Below, in pieces: positions 34,251 through 42,332 of a stretch of 64,000 nucleotides of DNA. The first letter of the stretch is position 1; each line of letters opens with the position of its first letter. The notes under the pieces were generated by a model that did not search any database, was not told the DNA's origin, and saw nothing but the letters and a program-made list of their open reading frames with translations. The stretch spans positions 1 through 64,000 of the forward strand of contig JAKPGJ010000022.1 of NCBI GenBank assembly GCA_029550965.1. Reading direction: 5' to 3'. A program made the translations under genes and the position numbers. The DNA is from Bacillota bacterium. Lineage in GTDB: Bacteria; Bacillota; Clostridia; Oscillospirales; CAG-382.

Positions 34251-34279
34251 TTGTATAAAACTATGTCTTGTGTTATAAT
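34251..34279 (+). promoter_or_regulatory. Promoter of the HPr-like gene
   Basis: TTGTAT, 17 bp, TATAAT, ending 29 nt before the ATG. Confidence 0.65.
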
Positions 34280-34308
34280 TATCCTAATATCACTGGGGGT
34301 ATAAATCA

Positions 34309-34572
34309 ATGCTAAGTAAGAATATTACCATACAAAACTCTGTGGGACTTCATGCAAGGCCTGCCACTTACTTTATTCAAAAAGCCAATTCTTACAAGAG
34401 CTCTATTTGGATAGAGAACAGCGACAGACGCGCCAACGCAAAAAGTCTTCTTGGTGTACTTTCTCTTGGCATTTCCAAGGGAGACGAGATAACCATTCTT
34501 GCTGACGGTGTTGACGAGCAGGAAGCAGTGGACGGATTGGTCGAGTTGATTTTAAAAGGATTTAACGAATAA
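34309..34572 (+). CDS. ptsH: HPr-family phosphocarrier protein
   Basis: An 87-aa protein that relays phosphate from enzyme I to sugar permeases. It keeps both regulatory sites: the phospho-acceptor His15 in VGLHARPAT and Ser46 in NAKSLLGVLSLGI, the target of HPr kinase. With His15 present it is not a Crh-type protein. GGGGG lies upstream. It is monocistronic with its own promoter and terminator. No ptsI or hprK is adjacent. Confidence 0.93.
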   Translation: MLSKNITIQNSVGLHARPATYFIQKANSYKSSIWIENSDRRANAKSLLGVLSLGISKGDEITILADGVDEQEAVDGLVELILKGFNE

Positions 34573-34633
34573 TATACGATAGATATCAGAATATCCGGTC
34601 TGAGGAATTCTGTTATGCGATTGAAGGGAACAA

Positions 34634-34667
34634 GCCTTGGGCTCATTTCTTAATATGAGTTCAGGGC
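34634..34667 (+). terminator. Terminator of ptsH
   Basis: A 13-bp stem (GCCTTGGGCTCAT/ATGAGTTCAGGGC, pairing as RNA with three G-U pairs) with an 8-nt loop, followed by GTTTTTA. Confidence 0.75.
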
Positions 34668-34688
34668 GTTTTTATTCAGAAAACGGTT

Positions 34689-36518
34689 ATGACGAAAGAA
34701 GAGTTACTGGAAAAAGCGAAACTGCTTCCGCCCACACCCGGTGTTTATATGATGAAGAACCGCGCGGGCAAGGTGATTTACGTTGGTAAATCAAAAGCTT
34801 TGCGCAACAGGGTAACCAGCTATTTTGCCCCTTACCAGAACCATTACGGAAAAACCCTTAAAATGGTAAACTCGGTTTACGATTTTGAGGTGTATCATAC
34901 CAAAACGGAGCTTGAGGCGCTGCTGCTGGAAAATCAGTTCATTAAGCAGTACATGCCCCGATACAATATTAAGCTGAAGGACAGTTCGGGGTATCCGTAT
35001 ATATACGTAACCAACGAGCGGTATCCGAAAATCGGCTTTACCACCCGCCGCCAGAACGACAAGGACCGCTATTTCGGGCCGTTTTCGTCCATTACGGTCG
35101 CCAAAAACATCGTGGAACTGGTGCAGAAAACCTTTCAGCTGCCCTCCTGCAGCCGGCGTTTTCCTGAAGATATCGGAAAAATGCGCCCCTGCCTGAACTA
35201 CTACATCAAACAGTGCGCCGCGCCCTGTATTCCGAACCATATTACGGAAAAGGAATACAACGAGCTGGTCGAGGAGGCGTTGCACTTCCTGCGGGGCGAT
35301 TACGGTTCGCTGATTCAGAAACTGAAGGAGAAAATGGAGGAAGCGTCGGAGCAGATGCTGTTCGAGCAGGCGGCGAAGTACCGCGACAGAATCCGCGCGC
35401 TCCAGAAAATCGGGGACAAACAGCAGATTGTCGCGTCCCCGCAGACCGAAGCGGATATATTCGGGCTTTATACCGACGATTTGGGCAGCGCGCTCGTCAT
35501 ATTCTTTGTCAGAGGCGGCGCGATTATCGACCGCGAGAGCTTCTTTTTCGGCGCCGACGAGATTATCAGCAGCGGTTCGCTGAGCACGTTCATGCAGCGC
35601 TTTTACGAGCTGCGGGAGTATATTCCGAAAAAAATCTATGTCGATTTTGCGCTTGCGAAGGACGACCAAGAACTGATCGAGGGCTGGCTTTCGGACACCG
35701 GCGGCTATAAGGTGCGCATTACCAGGCCGGAGCGCGGCGATATGAAGGCGCTTGCCAGCCGCGCGAGCGAGAACGCAAAGCAGTTATTGCTGCAAAAGCG
35801 CGCCGAGGAGGATAAAAACAACGACTTTTTGGTATCCCTCGCGTCGTTTCTGCAGCTTGGGATTGTTCCGGACAGGATAGAGGCATACGATATTTCCAAC
35901 AGCGGCGGCGAACACACCACCTGCGGCATGATTGTGCTGGAGCGCGGACGCTTTGTCAAAAAGAAATACCGTTCCTTCAACATCAAAACCGCCGCCGGGC
36001 AGGACGATTACGGCGCTTTGCGGGAAGCGTTGGAAAGACGGTTCTCGCATTCCGACGACGAGGAGGGCTGGGAGTACCCGGACCTGATTTTGATGGACGG
36101 CGGCGCCGGACAGGTTTCGATCGCAAAGGAAGTGCTGGCACAGCGCGGGCTGGATATCGCCGTTTACGGAATGGTCAAGGACGAACACCACAAGACCCGG
36201 ACGCTGACCGACGGACAGGGCGAGCTTTCGCTCAACAAGCGTCAGGATATCTTTGTGTTTATTTATAAAATACAGGAAGAAGTTCACCGATACGCGCTGG
36301 CAAGAATGGACATTCAGCGCAGAAAAACCGTAAAAAAGAGCTCGCTGACCCAAATCAAAGGCGTCGGCGAGGTCAAAGCGAAGCAGCTGCTCGACCACTT
36401 CGGCAGCTATCAGGCGCTCAAAAACGCGACCGTAGCGCAGTTGGCCGAAGTGAAGGGTATAAATCAAAGCCTTGCGGAAACAATTTATAAAGAACTTCAC
36501 GAAGAAAAGAAAGGTTAG
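34689..36518 (+). CDS. uvrC: Excinuclease ABC subunit C
   Basis: Makes both cuts around damaged DNA in nucleotide excision repair. The N-terminal GIY-YIG nuclease (LPPTPGVYMMKNRAGKVIYVGKSKALRNRV), Cys-containing linker (RPCLNYYIKQCAAPC), UVR motif near residue 210, the RNase H-like C-terminal nuclease (IEAYDISNSGGEHTTCGMIV..., LILMDGGAGQVSIA) and helix-hairpin-helix end (LTQIKGVGEVKAKQLLDHFGS) are all present in 609 aa. The partners uvrB and uvrA are 25 kb downstream. It is followed after 2 nt by rsmD. Confidence 0.96.
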   Translation: MTKEELLEKAKLLPPTPGVYMMKNRAGKVIYVGKSKALRNRVTSYFAPYQNHYGKTLKMVNSVYDFEVYHTKTELEALLLENQFIKQYMPRYNIKLKDSSGYPYIYVTNERYPKIGFTTRRQNDKDRYFGPFSSITVAKNIVELVQKTFQLPSCSRRFPEDIGKMRPCLNYYIKQCAAPCIPNHITEKEYNELVEEALHFLRGDYGSLIQKLKEKMEEASEQMLFEQAAKYRDRIRALQKIGDKQQIVASPQTEADIFGLYTDDLGSALVIFFVRGGAIIDRESFFFGADEIISSGSLSTFMQRFYELREYIPKKIYVDFALAKDDQELIEGWLSDTGGYKVRITRPERGDMKALASRASENAKQLLLQKRAEEDKNNDFLVSLASFLQLGIVPDRIEAYDISNSGGEHTTCGMIVLERGRFVKKKYRSFNIKTAAGQDDYGALREALERRFSHSDDEEGWEYPDLILMDGGAGQVSIAKEVLAQRGLDIAVYGMVKDEHHKTRTLTDGQGELSLNKRQDIFVFIYKIQEEVHRYALARMDIQRRKTVKKSSLTQIKGVGEVKAKQLLDHFGSYQALKNATVAQLAEVKGINQSLAETIYKELHEEKKG

Positions 36519-36520
36519 CT

Positions 36521-37072
36521 ATGAGAATAATCACAGGTTCTGCAAAAGGCACTAAGCTGATGACGTTGGAAGGGGAAGATACGAGACCGACGACCGAGAA
36601 GGTCAAGGAAGCGATCTTCTCCGCGATTCAGTTTGAACTGGCGGAAAGAAGCGTGCTCGACCTGTTCGGCGGAAGCGGACAGCTTGCGCTGGAAGCGCTT
36701 TCAAGAGGCGCGAAAAACGCGGTCATCGTTGATTTCAGCCGGGCGGCGACGGAGGTTATCAAGGCGAACGCCATCAAAACCAAGCTGATGGAAAAATGCC
36801 GCATCGTGACCGCGGACTGGCGGGATTACCTCAAAGGCGCGAAAGGGAAGGAGTCCTTCGGGCTTGTGTTTCTGGACCCGCCGTACCAGGCAGGCATTTT
36901 GGACGAAGTATTAAAAGCAATTTACGCTTCGGATATCCTTGCGCCGGACGCGATTATTGTCTGCGAGAGCGACAAGGACAACGTTCCGGAACCGCTGGAC
37001 AATACCGCGCAAAGGCTGTATAGGCACGGAAAAACCTATGTTTCGATTATAAGAAGTCAAAAAACCGATTGA
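36521..37072 (+). CDS. rsmD: 16S rRNA (guanine966-N2)-methyltransferase RsmD
   Basis: A 183-aa Rossmann methyltransferase. It begins MRIITGSAKGTKL and RPTTEKVKEAIFSAIQF, has the SAM-binding VLDLFGGSGQLALEALSRGA and catalytic LVFLDPPYQAG. In many bacteria it is coupled to coaD, as here (16 nt apart). No unusual feature. Confidence 0.95.
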   Translation: MRIITGSAKGTKLMTLEGEDTRPTTEKVKEAIFSAIQFELAERSVLDLFGGSGQLALEALSRGAKNAVIVDFSRAATEVIKANAIKTKLMEKCRIVTADWRDYLKGAKGKESFGLVFLDPPYQAGILDEVLKAIYASDILAPDAIIVCESDKDNVPEPLDNTAQRLYRHGKTYVSIIRSQKTD

Positions 37073-37088
37073 GAAAGGGATATTGAAG

Positions 37089-37559
37089 TTGAAAACAGCA
37101 ATCGTAACCGGCAGCTTCGACCCGATCACGGTCGGGCATTACGACGTCATCCTGCGCGCGGCGGAACTGTTTCCGCGCGTCGTCGTCGCGGTGCTGGACA
37201 ATACCGAAAAGCGTTTCTACTTTTCGCCGGAAAAACGCCTGAAATCGGTTCAAAAGAGTTTTGAGGACGACAAAAAAATCGAGGTTCTGCTTTGGAACGG
37301 CATGCTCGCGGATTTTATCCTGCAGATCGACCGGCCGGTCATCGTGCGGGGCGCGCGGAACTCGGTTGATTTTGAGTACGAGCGCATGCTCTATGAAATC
37401 AACCGGACGCTCGCCGGCGTCGAGAGCGTCATACTGCCCGCGAAAAAGGAGTATGAATATATCAGCTCGACTTTTGTCCGCGAGCTTTTAAAATACGACA
37501 AACCGCTGGACGGCTACGTTCCGGCAAAAGCGATTGAGGTTTTATTGGCAGATGAGTAA
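37089..37559 (+). CDS. coaD: Phosphopantetheine adenylyltransferase
   Basis: Fourth step of coenzyme A synthesis from pantothenate. It shows the nucleotidyl-transferase motif TGSFDPITVGH, RGARNSVDFEYE and the family signature YISSTFVRELLKYD. Length about 157 aa. Both possible starts are TTG; the second (37089) is 8 nt after AAAGGGA and is preferred over 37083. Its end overlaps the start of the next gene by 8 nt, which suggests coupling. Confidence 0.95.
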   Translation: MKTAIVTGSFDPITVGHYDVILRAAELFPRVVVAVLDNTEKRFYFSPEKRLKSVQKSFEDDKKIEVLLWNGMLADFILQIDRPVIVRGARNSVDFEYERMLYEINRTLAGVESVILPAKKEYEYISSTFVRELLKYDKPLDGYVPAKAIEVLLADE

Positions 37560-38850
37560 TTTCAGAATCAAACAGTGCGGGCTGGAGTTTATCCGCGAAA
37601 AGCTCGCGCAGCCCTTTGGATTTAAGGGTAGGTACCTAAACGAGCTGTGGCAGGTTGTCGTGCGCATAAAAAGCGACCGTTTTACGGCGGTCTGCCCTTC
37701 GGTCGAGAGCGTATTGTGGTCGGACAGCCATGTTTTCGGCGAGAACCCGCCCGCCGCTTCCAGCGCGATGATGATGCTGGTTACCAACCGGGCGCTTAAA
37801 ATGCTGGAGGGCTTTGAGGTGGACACGCCCGAAGCCGTCATAGAGGAACTTGTCCCCGAGCTGGAGAAGTACGCCGCCGCGGTCTGCGGCAGGCCAGTCG
37901 CGCAGACTTTCGTGCTCAACGCGCTGGTCGGAATCGATTACGCGCTATGGACTTTGTACGCAAAGGAAAACGGAATTTCGGACTTTGACGGGATTATTCC
38001 GGAATACGCGAAAGACGCTTTGTCCGCAAAGCATGAAAAGTTGGCGCACATTCCGCTCATCAGCTACGCGGTGTCGGCGGAAGAACTTCGGAAAATACTC
38101 AACAGCGGCACCGCGCTAATCAAAATAAAAATCGGAAAAGCGACCGGCGCGGCGGCTTCGCAGGAAGAAGATATGCGCTCGATGCTCGAATGGGACAAAA
38201 ACAGACTGACCGAGATACATAGCATCGCGTCGGAATACCAAACAGACCTGACAAAAAGCGGACATATTTTGTATTATCTGGACGCGAACGGCAGGTATGA
38301 CACCAAAGAGCGGCTGTGCGCTTTGCTCGAGCACGCGGAGAAAATCGGCGCGCTGAACCGAATCGCGCTGCTGGAGGAGCCGTTTGAGCAGGAGAACGAG
38401 GTGTATGTCGGCGACCTTCCGGTGGTGATCAACGCCGACGAATCGGCGCACAGTCTGGCGGACGTGCAGAAGCGGCTCGCGCTGGGCTATAAGGCGGTCG
38501 CGCTCAAACCCATCGCAAAGACAATGTCGGTTTCTTTTAAAATGGCTGCGGCGATTCATGCGGCGGGCGGTCAATGCCTTTGCGCGGATTTGACCGTAAA
38601 CCCGCTGCTGGTCGAATGGAACAAGCAGTTCGCGGCGCGGATTCAGGCGCTTTCCGGCATGAAGACCGGCTGCCTGGAAGTGAACGGACACCAAAATTAT
38701 GTAAACTGGGAAGCGTTGAAAACGCTGCTTCCCGAAGGGCTGTCCTGTCCGCCGGAAAAGGACGGCGTTTTTACGCTGGGCGACGGTTTTTACGCGAACA
38801 GCGGCTCTTTGTTCGAACCGAACGGATACGCAAAATACTTTATCGACTGA
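37552..38850 (+). CDS. Enolase-superfamily enzyme (muconate-lactonizing-like subgroup)
   Basis: A 432-aa protein whose C-terminal barrel carries the ordered set of this subgroup: Lys-x-Lys in LIKIKIGKA, metal ligands Asp in YYLDANGRYD, Glu in LLEEPFE, Asp in VINADES, and a second Lys in ALKPIAK. This pattern fits racemases, epimerases and dehydratases acting on carboxylic acids, such as dipeptide epimerases. The N-terminal capping domain is longer than usual (EVDTPEAVIEELVPELEKYAAAVCG). The substrate is unknown. The 8-nt overlap with coaD and short distance to a D-2-hydroxyacid dehydrogenase suggest a two-enzyme acid pathway. Confidence 0.78.
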   Translation: MSNFRIKQCGLEFIREKLAQPFGFKGRYLNELWQVVVRIKSDRFTAVCPSVESVLWSDSHVFGENPPAASSAMMMLVTNRALKMLEGFEVDTPEAVIEELVPELEKYAAAVCGRPVAQTFVLNALVGIDYALWTLYAKENGISDFDGIIPEYAKDALSAKHEKLAHIPLISYAVSAEELRKILNSGTALIKIKIGKATGAAASQEEDMRSMLEWDKNRLTEIHSIASEYQTDLTKSGHILYYLDANGRYDTKERLCALLEHAEKIGALNRIALLEEPFEQENEVYVGDLPVVINADESAHSLADVQKRLALGYKAVALKPIAKTMSVSFKMAAAIHAAGGQCLCADLTVNPLLVEWNKQFAARIQALSGMKTGCLEVNGHQNYVNWEALKTLLPEGLSCPPEKDGVFTLGDGFYANSGSLFEPNGYAKYFID

Positions 38851-38864
38851 AGAGGAATCAAAAA

Positions 38865-39854
38865 ATGGAAAAAATCGCATTGATCATGGGCGGCGGCTCA
38901 AGAAACATGGTTTTTAACGAGAAGTCGCTCAAAAGGCTTGAGAAAATCGGCGAGGTCGTTCTCAATAACGGCGGAACCGACAAGGAGAACATAAAAAAGG
39001 TTATCAAAGGCGCGACCATCGCGGTGACGTCGTGGGGAAACACGGCGATTGATCAAGAAATTCTGGCGGAATGCCCGGATTTAAAAATCGTCGCGCACGC
39101 GGCGGGCAGCGTAAAGCCGGTGGTTTCGGACGATTTGTGGGCGAAAGGCGTCCGCGTCGTCAGCAGCGCGTGCGTATTGAGCATGGGCGTTTCGGAAACC
39201 GCGGTCGGCTTTACCATCTCGGCGTCGAAGAACTTTTACGCGCTCAACGACGCGATGCACGCGGGTGAATGGCCGGCCGAAAGAGAGAACATCAAAGACC
39301 TGTACGACCTGACCGTCGGCGTCGTCGGCGGCGGCTGGGCGGGACGCCATTATATCGAGCTGATGCGCGCGTACAGCGTGAACATCCTGCTGTACGACCC
39401 GTACGTTTCCGAGGAGCAGGCTGCCGAACTGGGCGCAAAGAAGGTTTCGTTTGAGGAGCTTCTTAAAGAGAGCGATATCGTTTCCATCCACGCGCCGTCC
39501 ATACCCGAAACATACCATATGTTCAATAAAGACACATTGAAATTAATGAAAAAGGACGCGGTTTTAATCAACACCGCAAGAGGTTCTTTGATTGACGAGC
39601 AGGCGCTGTACGAGTTTATGAAAGCCGGCAATCTCAAGTATGCCTGCTTAGACGTATTTGACCCGGAACCGCCGAAAGCCGACAATCCTTTGCGCACGCT
39701 CAAGAACTGCATTATGACGCCGCACCTTGCGGGGCAGGCGAACAACGGGCTGAAAAAAATCGGACAGCATGTCTGCGAGGAGATTGAAAGACTGCTTGCC
39801 GGGCAGCAGCCGATTTGCGAAGTCACAAAGGAAATGCTCGCGACCATGGCGTAG
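38865..39854 (+). CDS. D-isomer-specific 2-hydroxyacid dehydrogenase
   Basis: NAD(H)-dependent enzyme converting a 2-oxo acid and its D-2-hydroxy acid. The N- and C-terminal substrate domain surrounds the Rossmann domain (LTVGVVGGGWAGRHYIELM). The catalytic Arg is in VLINTARGSLIDE, Glu in DVFDPEPPKADNP and His in MTPHLAGQ. 330 aa. The start is ATG at 38865 after AGAGGAATCAAA; the ORF-track start at 38574 lies in the enolase-like gene in another frame. GVVGGGWAG departs slightly from the usual GxGxxG but keeps the glycines. Its substrate is probably linked to the neighbouring enolase-like enzyme. Confidence 0.88.
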   Translation: MEKIALIMGGGSRNMVFNEKSLKRLEKIGEVVLNNGGTDKENIKKVIKGATIAVTSWGNTAIDQEILAECPDLKIVAHAAGSVKPVVSDDLWAKGVRVVSSACVLSMGVSETAVGFTISASKNFYALNDAMHAGEWPAERENIKDLYDLTVGVVGGGWAGRHYIELMRAYSVNILLYDPYVSEEQAAELGAKKVSFEELLKESDIVSIHAPSIPETYHMFNKDTLKLMKKDAVLINTARGSLIDEQALYEFMKAGNLKYACLDVFDPEPPKADNPLRTLKNCIMTPHLAGQANNGLKKIGQHVCEEIERLLAGQQPICEVTKEMLATMA

Positions 39855-39878
39855 CGACGACAACAAGAGAAAACAGGC

Positions 39879-40874
39879 ATGAGAAAACTATTGTGTTTGA
39901 TTTTAACGCTGTGCGCGGTACTTACGTTTGCAGCCTGCACAAGAGGTTCAGCGATTGAAGTAAGTGAAGTGTCTGAAACGGATTCTTCGGAAGCAGATTC
40001 TGTAATAGAGACCTCCCGGGAAGAAAGCACGGTCAAGAACAATATTACTCCGCTTTTATGGAAGGTAACAAACAATGACAGCGGCGCGGTGGTTTGGCTT
40101 TTTGGATCCAGCTTGGCAGACGAAAAAGCCTTTCCGCTGCCCGACGCGGTCATGTCTGCTTATGAATCATCTGAGAACCTTATAGTGCTGCATAACTTTG
40201 CGGAAGAGAATATTGACGTAGAAAAAGTACTAAAGGAATTTGAATATCCAGACGGCTCTTCGATAAAAAAGCATATTCCCGAAGACATCTATCAAAAAGC
40301 CAACAGAATCGTATATAATGCTTACGGGACGTCAGGCTCTGTCGCTTTGGATGGCTTCAAGCCGATTATGTGGGTAACTGAAATCGAGAAAGTATATACG
40401 CTCGATTCTACTTTCACCGACAGCATAGATTCCTATTTTATTACACAGGCGCAAAAAGACAAAAAGCACTATTTTGCCCTTGAAGATTATAATTCACTTA
40501 TAAAGCAGTTTACAAATCTTTCGGATGCGCTGCAGGTATTCCTTTTAAAGCGGATAATAAACATTAATGCTGCGGAGTATATAAAACAGCTATCGAATCT
40601 TTACGACGCCTGGTCGGTCGGCGCCGCCGGATTCATCGAACAATACTTTTTTGATACGAACGGATATACGCAGGAAGAACAGAGGCTGCTCTCAGAATAC
40701 AATAAAATATTCTATGAGGATAAAATCATAAGAATTGACGAGGCTTTACAGGAATACCTCTCTATCAAAACAAGCGTGTTCGCCTGCATCAGTATTGAGC
40801 ATTTCGTCGGCGAAAAAGGCGTTGTCAAACTGCTGACCGACGCCGGATACCAAGTAGAACGGGTATATACGTAA
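39879..40874 (+). CDS. TraB/GumN-like lipoprotein, probably inactive copy
   Basis: A lipoprotein signal (lipobox FAAC), an acidic Ser-rich spacer and a TraB/GumN-type domain. Comparison with the next gene shows the conserved residues are lost here: GSIHIADE there is GSSLADE here (no His), AVECNI is IVLHNF (no Glu), and VGLGHMIGEKG is ISIEHFVGEKG (no second Gly before His). These positions are the metal-binding GxxH motifs and Glu in the TraB/Tiki superfamily. The overall fold looks kept. It may act as a pseudoenzyme partner of the downstream copy. About 332 aa. Confidence 0.75.
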   Translation: MRKLLCLILTLCAVLTFAACTRGSAIEVSEVSETDSSEADSVIETSREESTVKNNITPLLWKVTNNDSGAVVWLFGSSLADEKAFPLPDAVMSAYESSENLIVLHNFAEENIDVEKVLKEFEYPDGSSIKKHIPEDIYQKANRIVYNAYGTSGSVALDGFKPIMWVTEIEKVYTLDSTFTDSIDSYFITQAQKDKKHYFALEDYNSLIKQFTNLSDALQVFLLKRIININAAEYIKQLSNLYDAWSVGAAGFIEQYFFDTNGYTQEEQRLLSEYNKIFYEDKIIRIDEALQEYLSIKTSVFACISIEHFVGEKGVVKLLTDAGYQVERVYT

Positions 40875-40922
40875 AGAATGACCCTTTGCCGCAATCAAAA
40901 TATGATGGAGAAGGAATGTTTT

Positions 40923-41945
40923 ATGAAAAAACTATTATGCCTGTTACTGGCGCTGATAACCCTGTTTTCGCTGGTTTCCTGCCGCGTGGCGAGAGGGATG
41001 CCGCTTGCGGATTTCAGCGACGTTTCTTCGACAGAGGTCAGCTTCGCGGATGAAAGTACGGTTGACGCAATCGACAGCGGTATTACGCCGCTGTTTTGGA
41101 AGGTAAAAAGCAAAGACGGAAACAACGTGCTTTGGCTGTTCGGTTCGATTCACATTGCCGACGAAAGCCTATATCCGCTGCCGGACGTGATCCTTACGGC
41201 ATATGCGTCCTGCGACGCGCTCGCCGTCGAGTGCAACATCGTCGACGACAGTATAGGCGCGTCCGAATTAATGAAAAAAGCAGCGTATTCCGACGGCACG
41301 ACGATACAGGACCATATTTCCCAAGAGGTTTATCTGGACGCGAAGAAGATTCTGACGGACGCTTATGGCAGCGTCGTGGTTTCACAGCTTGACCAATACA
41401 AACCGTATTTATGGTATTCGTTTATAGATGAGATTTACAGGTCAAAGAGCCGCCTGAAAAGCGAATACGGCATCGATATGTATTTCATACAAAAATGCAG
41501 GACCGATAAAAAAGAGCTTATCGAGATTGAATCGGTAGAGTTTCAAACCAACATGCTGTTCGGTTTTCCGGACGACGTTCAGGAGCTAATGCTTGCCGAA
41601 ATCGTGAGAGCCGGGCAGGAAATTTACATAAAGGGAATTGAGGAACTCTACGAAGCGTGGATGACCGGCGACATCGAAAAACTCGAGAAGATACTGTTGG
41701 ATGACGACTTGTCGGGCTATACCGAGAAGGAAATCCAAGCGATTGAAAAATACAACAAAGCGGTTATTACAGACCGAAATCTCAACATGGCGGAAAAAGC
41801 GAAAGAATACCTATCGCAGGGAAAGAACGTATTCTACGTCGTCGGTTTGGGGCATATGATCGGCGAAAAGGGCATTGTTCAGCTGCTCAAGGACGCCGGT
41901 TACGAGGTCGAGCTGATTCCGATCAACGCAAAGAACAGTCTGTAA
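40923..41945 (+). CDS. TraB/GumN family lipoprotein, intact motifs
   Basis: A lipoprotein signal (MKKLLCLLLALITLFSLVSC), then a TraB/GumN domain with FGSIHIADESLYPLPD (first GxxH at residues 74-77), a Glu in ALAVECNI, and a C-terminal GLGHMIGEKGIVQLLKDAGYEVE (second GxxH). Relatives are predicted or, for animal Tiki, shown to be metal-dependent proteases. The bacterial role is not established. The start is MKKLL after GAAGGAATGTTTT. It follows its degenerate paralogue by 48 nt, so the two are probably co-transcribed, and ends at a strong terminator. Confidence 0.85.
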   Translation: MKKLLCLLLALITLFSLVSCRVARGMPLADFSDVSSTEVSFADESTVDAIDSGITPLFWKVKSKDGNNVLWLFGSIHIADESLYPLPDVILTAYASCDALAVECNIVDDSIGASELMKKAAYSDGTTIQDHISQEVYLDAKKILTDAYGSVVVSQLDQYKPYLWYSFIDEIYRSKSRLKSEYGIDMYFIQKCRTDKKELIEIESVEFQTNMLFGFPDDVQELMLAEIVRAGQEIYIKGIEELYEAWMTGDIEKLEKILLDDDLSGYTEKEIQAIEKYNKAVITDRNLNMAEKAKEYLSQGKNVFYVVGLGHMIGEKGIVQLLKDAGYEVELIPINAKNSL

Positions 41946-41958
41946 CAAGAAACAACGC

Positions 41959-41979
41959 CGGGCGGGTAAAACCCGCCCG
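41959..41979 (+). terminator. Terminator of the TraB-like pair
   Basis: A perfect 9-bp GC stem (CGGGCGGGT/ACCCGCCCG) with an AAA loop and a run of seven T. Confidence 0.93.
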
Positions 41980-42094
41980 TTTTTTTAGCTATTAGCGCTT
42001 GGCCTCGGCAGATTTGCCTGTTCGCCGCATGAAAATATACAACTTCAATAAAATCAACTGATAAATAATGCCGAAAATTATTTATAATATACTA

Positions 42095-42123
42095 TTGACA
42101 AAATCTATAATACCCTGTATAAT
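42095..42123 (+). promoter_or_regulatory. Perfect consensus promoter of the metY leader
   Basis: TTGACA, 17 bp, TATAAT with no mismatch. The expected transcription start near 42130 gives a leader of about 200 nt before metY. Confidence 0.88.
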
Positions 42124-42170
42124 CCAAAGCATATAATATTAATATGTTTACTATACTATTTGACAGAGGA

Positions 42171-42332
42171 GGCACATTTCCATGTTTTCCAGATACTCAA
42201 TCATCTTTATCATGCTGAGGAGAAACTTCAGAAACGGTCGAATGTGCCGCGTAAGTACCCTCCTAACCGCTTAACACGATTCACGCTTATTAAAAACAAA
42301 ACTAAAAATTAATTACGAAAGAGGTACTTACG
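42171..42332 (+). promoter_or_regulatory. Candidate translational attenuator of metY
   Basis: Three complementary blocks can be read. GGCACATT (42171-42178), at the upstream-ORF ribosome binding site, pairs with AATGTGCC (42241-42248). AGGAGG (42167-42172) pairs with CCTCCT (42259-42264). CGTAAGTACC (42250-42259), just after the Met-Cys codons, is the exact complement of GGTACTTACG (42323-42332), which is the metY ribosome binding region up to the ATG. A ribosome paused at the Cys codon would cover the last block and free metY. No T-run terminator is present, so control would act on translation. Confidence 0.65.
42182..42274 (+). CDS. 30-codon leader peptide upstream of metY
   Basis: Too short for the ORF track. 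ATG at 42182 follows a strong AGAGGAGG with 9-nt spacing. The peptide starts MFSRYSIIFIMLRRNF and continues RNGRMCRVSTLLTA before TAA. The Met-Cys pair (ATG TGC, 42242-42247) lies just before the anti-ribosome-binding-site block. The good ribosome binding site, the consensus promoter and the position before a sulfur-assimilation gene point to a regulatory leader peptide, in the manner of cysteine-responsive leader peptides known in actinobacteria. Any role of the peptide itself is unknown. Confidence 0.68.
   Translation: MFSRYSIIFIMLRRNFRNGRMCRVSTLLTA

Noticed and set aside
38574-38864. N-terminal extension of the hydroxyacid dehydrogenase ORF
   Set aside because: It lies within the enolase-like gene in another frame, is Arg-rich and has no family similarity. 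ATG 38865 has a ribosome binding site.
42124-42332. T-box or SAM riboswitch ahead of metY
   Set aside because: No T-box consensus (TGGNACCGCG-like) and no terminator with T-run. The helices found instead involve the short ORF and the metY ribosome binding site.
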